Both the position numbers and the translations under genes were made by a program. This document shows, in pieces, positions 1 to 8,783 of a stretch of 64,000 nucleotides of DNA. Origin of the DNA: a virus. The stretch is taken from positions 62,001 to 126,000 of the IMG/VR virus record IMGVR_UViG_3300046694_000223; one strand, written 5' to 3'. How positions within the stretch are numbered: the stretch's first letter is position 1; every line of letters begins with the position of its first letter. The notes under the pieces are model-generated. The model ran no database searches, was not told the DNA's origin, and was given only the letters and a program-made list of their open reading frames with translations.

Positions 1-72
1 ATCATTGGTTCGTTCAGCAATTTGGTTCAATTTATCAGCTACTGCTATAAGAAATTCATTGTCAGCTTTCAT
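1..72 (-). CDS. N-terminus of an unknown protein, cut by the window edge
   Basis: Only the first 24 codons are inside the window. The ATG follows a G-rich SD (GGGGGGATAGTAA). Nothing about function can be said from this fragment. Confidence 0.55.
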   Translation of the reverse strand, partial: MKADNEFLIAVADKLNQIAERTND

Positions 73-74
73 TT

Positions 75-270
75 ACTATCCCCCCTGTTCCTCAATTTCA
101 ATGGCCTTGTATGAACAACCCAATCTTTCAGCATAAAAACTAGCCTCTGACTTGCTAAAATGTTCAGCATTTTTTGGATCATCGATGACACTACATTCTC
201 TGCTGCTTAAGTCAAGACTATCAACATATTAACTCTCATTAAAATACAAAACGTAAACTGTAACTGCCAT
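75..270 (-). pseudogene. Small gene interrupted by an in-frame ochre codon
   Basis: The reading frame starts at the ATG at 270 with a good SD (GGAGGTTAAATA), encodes 13 residues, meets TAA at 231-229, then stays open for about 50 more codons to a TAG at 77-75, right before the SD of the next gene. The downstream part reads like ordinary protein and has no start of its own. I infer one gene disabled by a nonsense change, or a base-call error. Family unknown. Confidence 0.55.
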
Positions 271-312
271 TATTTAACCTCCATTCATGATCAAACTCTT
301 ATTTTACAAAGA

Positions 313-531
313 CTATTCTTCGTACTTCTTCCATGAAATCATATCTCCGCAATCATTTGCAGTTATCTCTATAATGAATTCGCCCTTATATAACATTTTA
401 ATTTGATCTCTAGTTTCCCACACCAAGCCCTCTTCAGCCTCTTCTGTCCAACAATCAGGATCGCTGTCACTGTTTAAAAATAAAGTTCTACCGTCTGTTA
501 TTTTTGTTGCGATACCATAGTAAGTACTCAT
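313..531 (-). CDS. Hypothetical protein, 72 aa
   Basis: ATG with SD GGGAGGAA. Soluble and acidic, with a cluster of Asp and Ser in the N-terminal third. No family recognised. Confidence 0.75.
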   Translation of the reverse strand: MSTYYGIATKITDGRTLFLNSDSDPDCWTEEAEEGLVWETRDQIKMLYKGEFIIEITANDCGDMISWKKYEE

Positions 532-574
532 ATATTATTCCTCCCTTTCGTATTATCTCGAAATTCTAATTTCA

Positions 575-952
575 TTAGCCTGTGATTACCGACTCATCTT
601 CTGTCATATGATAAACTGATGAGACATTAACCTTTTCAGGCTTATCGCTCTTACTAATTGTTATTTTCATATCCTCAACTAGCATTCTTCCAACTTCTCT
701 GGCAATGATTCCGCGCACGTTAGCTTCAAAGTCGCTTCCAAACCCTCTTCCATAAGTTTTACCAACACGATGACTTATGTCTGCTTCAACCAGATGATCA
801 ATATAGTTTGAATTAATAAGCTTTTTAAATTCATCTTGTACTAACTCTTTGATAATTTCTTGAACATATTCTTTTGTAATTCCCAGCTCATTATGTAAGT
901 GATTTTTAACTTCTTGATAATTACTCCGATAAACTCCTGGCTCTTTTTTCAT
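575..952 (-). CDS. Hypothetical protein, 125 aa
   Basis: The start overlaps the end of the upstream gene by 32 nt, and its SD (GGAGGATT) lies inside that gene, which suggests coupled translation. Charged, mainly helical, with a Gly-rich stretch (YGRGFGSDF) near the middle. No family recognised. Confidence 0.75.
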   Translation of the reverse strand: MKKEPGVYRSNYQEVKNHLHNELGITKEYVQEIIKELVQDEFKKLINSNYIDHLVEADISHRVGKTYGRGFGSDFEANVRGIIAREVGRMLVEDMKITISKSDKPEKVNVSSVYHMTEDESVITG

Positions 953-1142
953 TTTTATTTAATCCTCCTTCAAGATATTCCTTAGTCCAATCTACGTATG
1001 TCTCATGGCTTGATACGTGATCCTTGAAAAATATTTTCAGCGCTGAAATAGATTTACCATCACCTTCGATATTATCCAATAGTTTATCCGCTTGTAGAAT
1101 GTGCTCGTATGCTTTTTGAATGTGCGTTGCAATTTCATTCAT
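921..1142 (-). CDS. Hypothetical helical protein, 73 aa
   Basis: SD AAGGAGTAGAAAAGT before the ATG. Mostly helical and charged. Overlaps the next gene by 32 nt. Confidence 0.75.
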   Translation of the reverse strand: MNEIATHIQKAYEHILQADKLLDNIEGDGKSISALKIFFKDHVSSHETYVDWTKEYLEGGLNKNEKRARSLSE

Positions 1143-1188
1143 ACTTTTCTACTCCTTATAAAACACAAATTTCATTAGCTATTTACTC

Positions 1189-1368
1189 TTAAACTGCCTT
1201 GCCATTATCCGATCTAGTTAATGTATCAATTAAGAGTAAACGTTGTTCTTCGCTTAATTTTCTTGATACGAAAGTTTCACCCTTATCGTTAACCATTTCA
1301 ACATGTACGCCATCTTTTGCATTTCCGTAAAAATCAACTCTGCGATTACTGCCCATTGGGATTTGCAT
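1189..1368 (-). CDS. Hypothetical protein, 59 aa
   Basis: The start chosen is the ATG at 1368, with SD AAAGGAGA six bases upstream; the longer frame has no SD. The start lies inside the upstream gene (23 nt overlap). Basic N-terminus. No family recognised. Confidence 0.7.
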   Translation of the reverse strand: MQIPMGSNRRVDFYGNAKDGVHVEMVNDKGETFVSRKLSEEQRLLLIDTLTRSDNGKAV

Positions 1369-1651
1369 TTTTAGTCTCCTTTGGCCCATATTCGACTATA
1401 ATAAATTCGTTTTTCTCTTCTTCAATCGTTCTGTTTCTATACTCACTATCAAGTTCATACCAATAAGGTCTTCCAGGAAACTTTGGCGACATCCAATCAT
1501 AGTTACGTTCTGCCTCACGTTTTGCCTCTTTGGTAATCACTCCATTTGCGGCGCTTATGGATGTATATACGAGCTTTCGTCCATCCCCATCATAAGGAAT
1601 ACCGTTTTTGTAAATCACATAAACCGTTTCATTTTCAATTTTTAGTGACAT
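1346..1651 (-). CDS. Hypothetical protein, 101 aa
   Basis: SD AAAGGAGGCCATAA before the ATG. The first half has a beta-rich pattern (VYVIYKNG) shared with the short protein at 10356-10520, and the middle is helical and charged. No family recognised. Confidence 0.75.
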   Translation of the reverse strand: MSLKIENETVYVIYKNGIPYDGDGRKLVYTSISAANGVITKEAKREAERNYDWMSPKFPGRPYWYELDSEYRNRTIEEEKNEFIIVEYGPKETKNANPNGQ

Positions 1652-1701
1652 TTATGGCCTCCTTTTCTTTACGAACTCCAACTTTTATCAAATCATATGT
1701 A

Positions 1702-2367
1702 TTATGCATTTTTAAGATATGCAACGGTTAATCCTTTTTTCTTTAGTTTGGTAATCGTTCTAATATCATCTGCCCTACTCACAAATTTCTCGTTACTCTT
1801 TCGCTTGCCCTCTTCTTCAAGTGGGAATGTATTGGTTATACCTGAAACAATATCTTTCGCCAACTTGATAACCAAGGATAGCCTCGTATTTTGCAAAACA
1901 AAATGTTCCATAAATCCACCTACGTTTACAACTCCGCAAAGTGAGTAATCACCGACTTCGATCAAATCCTTACCGACACCAGCTCCAGGCTTGAGACTCC
2001 CCTTAATTAATGAAATGTTTCCAACATCCGTAGAACTTCCAAGAGAGGCATCAATGGCTATAACAACCTTATTATTCGGTAGATTATTCATCGTTTCATT
2101 TAGGTTAACTGCGTGTATTGGATTATCGACTGTCCCATATACATTTGTATATCCCAGTCCTTCTAGATAACTACCAACTAACGGTCCCAACGAATCCCCG
2201 GTAGATCTATCCGTTCCGATACAAACGAACACGATGTCGTTAACTTTTAGTGCATTTGGTATCATGGCTCTCATTGCCATTATAAGTTCGTTCTTGTTTG
2301 CGATACCTCTTACCTTAAATCCTCTAAAGGCCGATTCGTTCGTTAATGCCTTGTTGTTCTTTTTCAT
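1702..2367 (-). CDS. YyaC-like spore protease family protein
   Basis: A 221-residue protein whose core matches the YyaC family (DUF1256), related in fold to the germination protease GPR. The hallmark VCIGTDRSTGDSLGPLVG is at residues 48-65, followed by an IAIDASLGS segment near 103-111 and a Gly-rich VNVGGFMEHF block. The last 35 or so residues are a charged tail beyond the usual end. In hosts YyaC is a sporulation-associated protein; its role in a phage is unknown. It may act on host proteins in sporulating cells, but that is inference. Flanked by small unknown genes. Confidence 0.82.
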   Translation of the reverse strand: MKKNNKALTNESAFRGFKVRGIANKNELIMAMRAMIPNALKVNDIVFVCIGTDRSTGDSLGPLVGSYLEGLGYTNVYGTVDNPIHAVNLNETMNNLPNNKVVIAIDASLGSSTDVGNISLIKGSLKPGAGVGKDLIEVGDYSLCGVVNVGGFMEHFVLQNTRLSLVIKLAKDIVSGITNTFPLEEEGKRKSNEKFVSRADDIRTITKLKKKGLTVAYLKNA

Positions 2368-2504
2368 TTCTTACTTCCCTTCATATGTATTTTATTTTTA
2401 CTTGGAGTCACATCATCACAATGTAACTCCGCTTTATTACCAGCATAACAATCCACACTTTCTAGTCCGATCACTGGTGTAATTTATCTATATATATTTA
2501 TGTA

Positions 2505-2747
2505 TTATTCATAGTAGTTCGCATGATACAGCTGAAGTCCGTATAGGTCTTTTCCTTCTTCGTCTATAACGTACATCTCTCCATCATCTCCATATATTTG
2601 TGGACTTCCATATGATCTCTTTATCTCATATATTCCCCCAATTGTTAATTTGCTCCCGAATTTATTACTCAATATTTCAACGTACCTTGCTGCATTTTCA
2701 TCTTCGGTAAGCTTTAAATCAGATGTATTAAGTTGAACAGTTGACAA
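2505..2747 (-). CDS. Hypothetical protein, about 80 aa
   Basis: Preceded by a near-consensus promoter. The ATG at 2756 touches the SD, so the TTG at 2747, placed after GAGGGATGAT, is the more likely start. Mixed alpha/beta sequence; no family recognised. Confidence 0.7.
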   Translation of the reverse strand: MSTVQLNTSDLKLTEDENAARYVEILSNKFGSKLTIGGIYEIKRSYGSPQIYGDDGEMYVIDEEGKDLYGLQLYHANYYE

Positions 2748-2778
2748 GATAATCATCCCTCTCTCATGTCATAATCTT

Positions 2779-2807
2779 ATTATATTTATTTATTAAATGA
2801 ATGTCAA
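2779..2807 (-). promoter_or_regulatory. Sigma-A promoter with the repeat element in its spacer
   Basis: -35 TTGACA (2807-2802), 17 bp spacer, -10 TATAAT (2784-2779). The spacer contains the AT-rich element (2783-2797) instead of having it upstream; a second copy lies at 2823-2837. A repressor bound here would cover the promoter itself. Confidence 0.85.
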
Positions 2808-2822
2808 TGGGTTTTGAATATA

Positions 2823-2837
2823 TATTTATTTATTAAA
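2823..2837 (-). repeat. Second copy of the AT-rich promoter element
   Basis: TTTAATAAATAAATA on the minus strand, 16 bp upstream of the -35 box of the promoter at 2779-2807. This is the only place with two copies in tandem. Confidence 0.75.
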
Positions 2838-2849
2838 TGTTCCCGGTTA

Positions 2850-2996
2850 TTATTCGAACATTGCCTCTAGTTTGTACAGATCTCTTTCATCTATTGCAAT
2901 TATCGATGTTATTTTATCATTGATACGAAAATCAAAAATACATTCGTTGATATACTGGCAAATTGGTGTAAACGACAGTTTGATTTTCAATTCCAT
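2850..2996 (-). CDS. Hypothetical protein, 48 aa
   Basis: ATG at 2996 with SD AGGTGATTTAAACA. Encodes a short alpha/beta protein with two Cys. Function unknown. Confidence 0.65.
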   Translation of the reverse strand: MELKIKLSFTPICQYINECIFDFRINDKITSIIAIDERDLYKLEAMFE

Positions 2997-3049
2997 TGTT
3001 TAAATCACCTACTTTACGTAAAATCTTTATTTTATGAAGAAACGATGTG

Positions 3050-3077
3050 CAAAAAACCCTTATTTATCAAGGGTTTT
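3050..3077 (-). terminator. Terminator overlapping a stop codon
   Basis: Stem AACCCTT/AAGGGTT with a 7 nt loop, followed on the minus strand by TTTTTTG. The stop codon of the gene at 3060-3386 lies in the loop. Confidence 0.8.
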
Positions 3078-3386
3078 GTCTTTCTCTAAAATAATAATCG
3101 CAGACTTAATAACAGAGTATGGAGCCGACTTATATAAAACTAATTGAGATTCTTCTGCTGTCCTCCAATTCCAAAAGTTCACAGCATACCAACCTTCTCC
3201 TGTCATTTCGATTTTAGGCCACCAACCACGACCGACCATTTCGTCTACGACAAGCCTCATACCGTCCCATGTAGTTGAGTACTGAGGAATAGATCCAAAT
3301 GATCCATCCGTATTTAGATGTGTTGTAAGAGAAATGTAGTTGATCAAGTCAGCAAACTTTCTATCCAGCTCTTTTCCTGGTTCCAT
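3060..3386 (-). CDS. Putative phage ABA-sandwich family protein
   Basis: 108 residues with SD AAGGAGGTATAATTA. The order of motifs (MVGRGWWP, then WYAVNFWNW, then a helical C-terminus) resembles the small phage ABA-sandwich proteins common in Bacillus phages, whose role is unknown. Family call is tentative. Its own terminator overlaps the stop. Confidence 0.6.
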   Translation of the reverse strand: MEPGKELDRKFADLINYISLTTHLNTDGSFGSIPQYSTTWDGMRLVVDEMVGRGWWPKIEMTGEGWYAVNFWNWRTAEESQLVLYKSAPYSVIKSAIIILEKDKTLDK

Positions 3387-3506
3387 TAATTATACCTCCT
3401 TAAATAAAATTCACGTAGCAACTGGGCGCCTCTAGCGCAGGTATAACTATTTTATTTCTGAGCAACACTTTATAGTAAGGACATAAAACAAGGAGGTGAA
3501 AAGCAC

Positions 3507-3677
3507 ATGTACCCATTCGAGTATTTTGTTGAAGACGCAAGCAAAGGAAATAATCAAGATAACCAATGGAAGATTTTTCGTAGCAGAGACCTTCATCCCT
3601 CAGTAGAAACATTTGAGACTCAGATTAAAGCTCAGAACGCACGGATACTGGGTGAGTTTACGATTCTGGAATACTAA
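3507..3677 (+). CDS. Plus-strand orphan gene, 56 aa
   Basis: One of only three plus-strand genes seen. Strong SD (AAGGAGGTGA, 3490-3499), ATG at 3507, and a perfect terminator directly after the stop. The protein is soluble, with aromatic residues at its N-terminus. No family recognised. Genes against the main direction in temperate phages are often expressed in the lysogen; that is inference. Confidence 0.75.
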   Translation: MYPFEYFVEDASKGNNQDNQWKIFRSRDLHPSVETFETQIKAQNARILGEFTILEY

Positions 3678-3682
3678 ATATG

Positions 3683-3706
3683 GGAGGCTTATGCCTCCTT
3701 TTTTTC
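3683..3706 (+). terminator. Terminator of the plus-strand orphan gene
   Basis: GGAGGC/GCCTCC stem with a 4 nt loop and a run of seven T. It also forms the end of the convergent minus-strand gene at 3689. Confidence 0.88.
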
Positions 3707-4264
3707 TTTCCATACCAAATGATTTGTTTCCCGGTTGTCTTTCTTTTGTTTCAAACCTAGTTTGTCGATCACATAAGTATAATATGGCTTGTAACCGTAA
3801 TTATCAGTTCTAACGCCCTTCTCCATATAAGCATATTGATCTGCTGGGTGCTTATAGTATGTAGCGCCTAAAAAATATCTTTCTCCATATTTATCCCCAC
3901 CAAGAATATGTATATTTAATTTTACATATTTATTTTCTTTTTGAGGAATCCATGCATAACAGTTAATATTAAATGATCCGTCTTCACTTTTCTTGAGTTT
4001 CTCATAAACGTAAAGCACACCATCTTTGACTTCAAGGTCATATCTTTCTTCTTTATACCAATTAAATGCTGCTGGTAGGTCGAAATTCTCTCCATCAATC
4101 TTCACAATTCTTAGTTTAGAATTAATACGATGCTCTTCATCTTCAATGTTTTTACGAAGCTTTCTTAGCTCTTCAGAAATTCCTGCTCTAGCTGTCTGGG
4201 AATTTACTAGAGAATAATCTGCTTTCGCCTGATCATATTCGATTTTCATTTGTTCAAGATTCAA
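3689..4264 (-). CDS. Hypothetical protein, about 191 aa
   Basis: The start is probably TTG at 4264, seven bases after SD AAGGAGG; the ATG at 4270 is only one base from the SD. The N-terminal 50 residues are a charged helix, probably coiled coil; the rest is beta-rich and aromatic. The last codons overlap the bidirectional hairpin at 3683-3706. Confidence 0.7.
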   Translation of the reverse strand: MNLEQMKIEYDQAKADYSLVNSQTARAGISEELRKLRKNIEDEEHRINSKLRIVKIDGENFDLPAAFNWYKEERYDLEVKDGVLYVYEKLKKSEDGSFNINCYAWIPQKENKYVKLNIHILGGDKYGERYFLGATYYKHPADQYAYMEKGVRTDNYGYKPYYTYVIDKLGLKQKKDNRETNHLVWKEKKEA

Positions 4265-4280
4265 TTTCATGCCTCCTTTT

Positions 4281-5048
4281 TTAATACAATTTATGTTGTT
4301 GTTGTTGTAATGAATATTGATGTAACTCAAAGAAATCAACACAGAATTTTATATAAGTTTCTTTCTCCTTATTCGATACAATAAGTTTTTCTGGATCAAA
4401 TGAATACCTACCGTACCTGGTGTTGATTTCCTTCAACTTATCTTTCTCTTGCTCCATTTTGTTTTTAATTTTATCAACCAAACTCTTGTTGAACAGAAGT
4501 TGTATAGAATCATCAATAAATTGAAAAATAGATTTAGCTCTAAGTTTTTTATTTTTGAGGTAAAAATTGTACACGTATCTGTATGGGTGATCCAATATCG
4601 ACTCCCATTTTTGAATGCGTTCATTTACTAAGGCTATTTCTTTATTTTTCTCATCTGACAGTCTTTGATGTTCCTCAAATATATCATCATCTAAACTTGG
4701 TATGTCTCTGATTCCATACCATTGTTCGAAGATATTAAACTGTGCAATCTCAACATCTTCATGGTAAATTGCAAAAATTGATGTTTGTGATTTTGAACGT
4801 GGTCTGATGGTTAAATTAAATGGACAGTTTTTTGAAAAATATGAATTCATTAAATTAGCCATAAATTCACGAAACTTGCCATTATCATAACCAAGAGCAA
4901 TGAAGAGTGATGCTCTGTCATTCTTGAGTACTTTATCGGTTGATGTAAATAACAGTACTGGAGACTTGGTTGCAGCCTCTATAAAATTAATCTGAGTAGT
5001 TAGTTCATCAATTGAGTTTTGTACTTTTCCCTTAAATTGATTAAATAT
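4281..5048 (-). CDS. Unknown protein downstream of primase; apparent ATA start
   Basis: About 255 residues. The first in-frame ATG upstream (5231) would overlap the primase gene by 143 nt without an SD. The only strong SD (GAGGTGAG) points to ATA at 5048-5046; a GTG at 5057 lies inside that SD. The protein has long charged helices in its second half and a Gln-rich end. Position suggests a replication role, but no family was recognised. Probably co-transcribed with primase and helicase. Confidence 0.6.
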   Translation of the reverse strand: MFNQFKGKVQNSIDELTTQINFIEAATKSPVLLFTSTDKVLKNDRASLFIALGYDNGKFREFMANLMNSYFSKNCPFNLTIRPRSKSQTSIFAIYHEDVEIAQFNIFEQWYGIRDIPSLDDDIFEEHQRLSDEKNKEIALVNERIQKWESILDHPYRYVYNFYLKNKKLRAKSIFQFIDDSIQLLFNKSLVDKIKNKMEQEKDKLKEINTRYGRYSFDPEKLIVSNKEKETYIKFCVDFFELHQYSLQQQQHKLY

Positions 5049-5088
5049 ATTTCTCACCTCTTTCTTTTGATGAAACCTATAATTTATC

Positions 5089-6165
5089 TTAATTATGTAT
5101 CTTAAATTTGCATTCACTGTAATGCTTTTTGAAAACTTCTTCCCCCAAATCTGTAGGGCTTTCTTTGTTCTTAAACAGTCCAACATTATCCCATAAGGCA
5201 TACACATTTCTTGTCTTACCAAATTTAGCACCTTGCTTTTTCACCGCATCAATTGATTTATCTTTATCTAAAGCTATAACCGTACTTATTTCATTGCCAA
5301 GTCCTTTAATCATATTCACTTGCCACTCACTCAAATCATCGCCACTTATAGCTACACAATTCAGAAAACCATATTGACTACTCAGCCAGCATGTTTTTTC
5401 CGCTTCGTATATAATCACCTCCTTGGATTCTAGGATGTAAAATAATGCACGATGCCAATTATATAGTTCAATCATTTTGTTGAAATTGATGAGATATAGG
5501 AACTTATAAATATCTAACTCTTCGTAATTCTCAAATATCGTTCTACCCTTTATAGAAACAATCTCCCCGAAACTATTATGAATCGGGAAGATAATTCTTT
5601 GGCTCTTGATGTCATAACCTATTTGGAATTCTACTTGTGTTTGATATTCGATGCCCTCATCAATATATGACTTGTGTGGTAGCATAATAAATTGATTCAA
5701 TATCTCATCTTCGTAAATTTGATTCTCTACATTTTCAAGATTGCGCTTCTTTTTTCTCTGTTTTTTTACCTCTCTAAGCCATTTAAGATGATCATTGGTG
5801 GGCAATGGGGTATACGATCCATTCAAGAACTCCGTATAAGCCAATTTTTCACATATCCATCGTTTAGCTTTAGGAAGGTCGTTGCGTCTTTCTTCGTCTG
5901 AGTACTTGTCAAATACTATGTATGATACTAATCCATAAATGTCTATATCTGATTCGCCTAGCGTTCTAATACGACTTGATAGAGACTCATTAAGATAAAC
6001 TTGAACAGATCGTTTATTTGGAGACTCAAACTTAGATGGTAATTGCGCTTCATATCGGTTATTCTTCTTATCGACATGTTCACAACCCATTAGTTCAAGA
6101 AGCTCTCCTACTTTACCATCCTCCAGAATCTTATCTTTGATTAATTTTAAATCATTATTACTCAT
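5089..6165 (-). CDS. DnaG-like primase with TOPRIM domain
   Basis: 358 residues. The C-terminal half has TOPRIM features: the acidic motif IIYEAEKTCW near 250 and ALDKDKS near 297, where the Asp pair should bind metal. The N-terminal 80 residues occupy the place of the CHC2 zinc domain but keep only one Cys (residue 28), so zinc binding is probably lost. Primases make RNA primers for replication together with the helicase encoded next to it. Size and place match SPbeta yorJ. Confidence 0.8.
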   Translation of the reverse strand: MSNNDLKLIKDKILEDGKVGELLELMGCEHVDKKNNRYEAQLPSKFESPNKRSVQVYLNESLSSRIRTLGESDIDIYGLVSYIVFDKYSDEERRNDLPKAKRWICEKLAYTEFLNGSYTPLPTNDHLKWLREVKKQRKKKRNLENVENQIYEDEILNQFIMLPHKSYIDEGIEYQTQVEFQIGYDIKSQRIIFPIHNSFGEIVSIKGRTIFENYEELDIYKFLYLINFNKMIELYNWHRALFYILESKEVIIYEAEKTCWLSSQYGFLNCVAISGDDLSEWQVNMIKGLGNEISTVIALDKDKSIDAVKKQGAKFGKTRNVYALWDNVGLFKNKESPTDLGEEVFKKHYSECKFKIHN

Positions 6166-6187
6166 TTAAGCTCCCCCATAGGAGTTA

Positions 6188-7678
6188 TCAACGTCCATTA
6201 TTTGGTACTACGACCAGAGCAACTTCTTTCCAAATATTAAAATCATAATTAACTTCAAATATGATTTGTTCATCCTCGCTGCCTTCGCGATTTTTTGGCA
6301 GAAATAATATTAAGTATTTTTTATCGGGGTTTAACGTGTAATCAGCCTTTTCCCACTCACCATTAAATGAACTTTTAATCCAGTTATATGGTTTAAGGGC
6401 ATTCTTTCCATTTGGAAATTCGTCATCGAAAAGCAGCCTCCCTGCCATAACAACTGCTGCAACTTCAACAATCTCGGCAGATTTCCCGATGCAATCCAAG
6501 TCTATGTATCTGAATTCTTTACCTATTTTCAACTGAACCGTAGCAACAGTAGAGCAGTTATTAACCTCTTCTTTAATACAGTCATATAATTCTTGTGCTG
6601 AGTTAGAGAAAGCTAACCATCTTTCGATATTTTGTGAAAGATCCGGTTTAAAAGTATCAAAAAAAACATGCTTATAGCCAAGCGGACGAAACAATTCAAT
6701 ATTGCTAATTACATCTTCAATGCGATACTTTTTTAGCAGAACAAATTTGATAAGATCAGGTCTATGCTCTTCTAGCCAGTCTGCGGCTTCGTTAAGCGTA
6801 GCTTCGATGCTATCATTAAATCCACCACGATTAACCGTATCTCTCGCTATAGGCTTTTTTAGAATGCGTGACGCTACAGTAACCAGCAAACGAGACCTCC
6901 AACGTTTGATCCCTTCTTCATTTGCGAATATGATACCTTTTTCGTTTGCATCAATAAGCCCCAGAACTGCCTTCTCTGTCAAAATACTTGACTTGCCGAC
7001 TCCCGATGGGAGCACTAGATAAATAAGGTTCCCTAATTTTTGACCATTAATCTTTCTATTTAATCTAGGAGAATCATATAATGGAACTCCCACAGCTTCT
7101 CCTTCTTTTAGGTCTTTAATAGTGTCTCTCAAATTTTCAATCAGATTATAGACAACAACATCCCCACTATTGACATGTGAGAAGGACTCTTTGTTCTTGA
7201 ACTGAAAGAAACTTTGCATTTGTTTCATTGTCATATTTATTAATTTAGATATTAAGTTTGAGTTTGCAACATCAATTAGTCCTTCATTCTGAAGGTTTCT
7301 CAATGACTCATATTTTTGAATTTCGCTGAAGTGATATTCATCGTTTCCTTTTTCGCTATCACATTCAGAAATCACCTCTTCAATTGTTGCATACCCTCCG
7401 TACTGATTATAATAATCAAAATATGATTTCTTCCCTGTCTCTGGAGGTTTTGATGTTAAATATGAATAAGTAGTTACATCGTCAAATACTCTGATTCCGT
7501 TCTCATACATCTCTTTCCCAATATAGTAGTAATACCACCAGATCGGTTCTGTAAATGTATCCTTTGTAACTTTATTGGACTTGTACTTTTCATAAAGTCT
7601 TGGTGTATTCCACAAATAACCTATAAAAATGGACTCATGCACTTTCGAAGGATCAATGAATTCTTTGATGTTGTTAAT
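6188..7678 (-). CDS. DnaB-like replicative helicase; apparent ATT start
   Basis: About 496 residues with a RecA-type ATPase core. Walker A is PSGVGKSS near the middle, followed by IIFANEEG and a glycine-rich GGF segment; the N-terminal 160 residues match the DnaB N-domain layout. The first canonical start is GTG at 7642, without SD. A strong SD (AAGGAGG, 7690-7684) stands seven bases before ATT at 7678-7676, in frame and open, so ATT is the likely start. Size and place match SPbeta yorI. Works with the primase encoded downstream. Confidence 0.82.
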   Translation of the reverse strand: MNNIKEFIDPSKVHESIFIGYLWNTPRLYEKYKSNKVTKDTFTEPIWWYYYYIGKEMYENGIRVFDDVTTYSYLTSKPPETGKKSYFDYYNQYGGYATIEEVISECDSEKGNDEYHFSEIQKYESLRNLQNEGLIDVANSNLISKLINMTMKQMQSFFQFKNKESFSHVNSGDVVVYNLIENLRDTIKDLKEGEAVGVPLYDSPRLNRKINGQKLGNLIYLVLPSGVGKSSILTEKAVLGLIDANEKGIIFANEEGIKRWRSRLLVTVASRILKKPIARDTVNRGGFNDSIEATLNEAADWLEEHRPDLIKFVLLKKYRIEDVISNIELFRPLGYKHVFFDTFKPDLSQNIERWLAFSNSAQELYDCIKEEVNNCSTVATVQLKIGKEFRYIDLDCIGKSAEIVEVAAVVMAGRLLFDDEFPNGKNALKPYNWIKSSFNGEWEKADYTLNPDKKYLILFLPKNREGSEDEQIIFEVNYDFNIWKEVALVVVPNNGR

Positions 7679-7690
7679 AATCGTTCCTCC

Positions 7691-8260
7691 TTATAGAAAA
7701 TCAGAAATATCTAACTCGTCTTCTTTATTACTATATGTATTTTTACTCTTTAAACTCTGGTCTTTATGAGATTCTTGGGTCTCTACTCTTGCAGCAGCTT
7801 GTTTTTGCTTTTGAGCATACTGTCTTCGTGACCATGCATCATTCAAATATCCCACCATTGTCGATATGGTATAGTTGACTTTATTTACATCTGACCAGTC
7901 AGCAGTTTTTCCGGTGATGCTTTGATGGTTTACTGCTTCAGCCAATTTATAAGCCTCTAGCATCAGTAAAAAATCGGGACCTGTACGCCATTTACGCTCT
8001 CGCTTACCATTCTTAGTATCAAACCCTGCCCTCAGATCCTTAAGTCTTGTTATGTTCCCCTTGGGCAGAACGATAATATCGTGCAGTTTGATTATGTATT
8101 GGTATAAGTCATCCCATTGTTGATTTTCAATCCTAGTTGCTTCCTTATCCCGTTTCCATCGATCATGACAATATTCAACGTGGTAATATCGCTTATCTTC
8201 CTGGACCATATTTTCTTTGTGTCCACGCTGCTCACAGATAGGACATTTGACTAGTGCCAA
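7691..8260 (-). CDS. Zinc-finger protein upstream of helicase
   Basis: 189 residues, TTG start seven bases after GGAGGTGAT. Starts with a putative CPIC...H...C metal site (residues 6-31), has a helical middle, and ends in an acidic tail (EDELDISDFL). Place next to the helicase, and between the same neighbours as SPbeta yorH, suggests a replication accessory such as a loader; that is inference from context only. Confidence 0.6.
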   Translation of the reverse strand: MALVKCPICEQRGHKENMVQEDKRYYHVEYCHDRWKRDKEATRIENQQWDDLYQYIIKLHDIIVLPKGNITRLKDLRAGFDTKNGKRERKWRTGPDFLLMLEAYKLAEAVNHQSITGKTADWSDVNKVNYTISTMVGYLNDAWSRRQYAQKQKQAAARVETQESHKDQSLKSKNTYSNKEDELDISDFL

Positions 8261-8272
8261 TTTATCACCTCC

Positions 8273-8569
8273 TTACATCTGACTCTCCACAACTCTTTTC
8301 ATCTTCTTCATAACATTAGTTATTGATTCACTTATCTCCAATCTTTCTGCCTCATTCAATAGAAAGTCAATATGATCATCGAGCACATCAAAAGCAAATT
8401 GATTATCTTCAAGTCTCTCCTCATAATCTTCTTCTGCTCTGATTACTTCGCATAACTCTTCCACAGACTGAGCAATTTCATAACCCATATGCTGTTTGAT
8501 GAGTTTGACTAGATCATGGTTGTCATTAATGATCTCAAGTGAATTGTCAGGTAAATGAACTATCGGCAT
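8273..8569 (-). CDS. Hypothetical acidic helical protein, 98 aa
   Basis: Start at the second ATG (8569), six bases after AGAGGT. Rich in Glu and Asp, predicted helical, with pattern of an all-alpha NTP-pyrophosphatase-like protein, but not enough to name it. Confidence 0.7.
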   Translation of the reverse strand: MPIVHLPDNSLEIINDNHDLVKLIKQHMGYEIAQSVEELCEVIRAEEDYEERLEDNQFAFDVLDDHIDFLLNEAERLEISESITNVMKKMKRVVESQM

Positions 8570-8598
8570 AATCATACCTCTATGTATTTTTATTTTTA

Positions 8599-8781
8599 TT
8601 ATTCAGGCCAATTAAACGTCTGCGTTTTCTGAATCTCAGCAAAACCAACCTCGACTGCAACTTTGTGCTTTTTGTAATGTTCTACCGCATCGTCATAGGC
8701 TTTTTTTACTTCCTCATAGTCACCGTAGTATCCAAACACTTTCGTTCCATCTTCATAGTTATAAAATAGAATGTAATCCAT
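8599..8781 (-). CDS. Hypothetical protein, 60 aa
   Basis: SD AAGGAACAAATAAAA before the ATG. N-terminal beta pattern with Tyr (YILFYNYEDGTKVFGY), then a helix. Two bases separate it from the upstream gene. Confidence 0.7.
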   Translation of the reverse strand: MDYILFYNYEDGTKVFGYYGDYEEVKKAYDDAVEHYKKHKVAVEVGFAEIQKTQTFNWPE

Positions 8782-8783
8782 TT

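Noticed and set aside
4026-4217. Plus-strand open frames opposite minus-strand genes (for example here, 6702-7022, 14444-15067, 61080-61642)
   Set aside because: No SD, Ser- or Phe-rich antisense composition, and full overlap with well-supported genes.
4281-5231. Longer 316-codon form of the gene after primase
   Set aside because: Its first 58 codons overlap the primase gene and have no SD; the real start is near 5048-5057.
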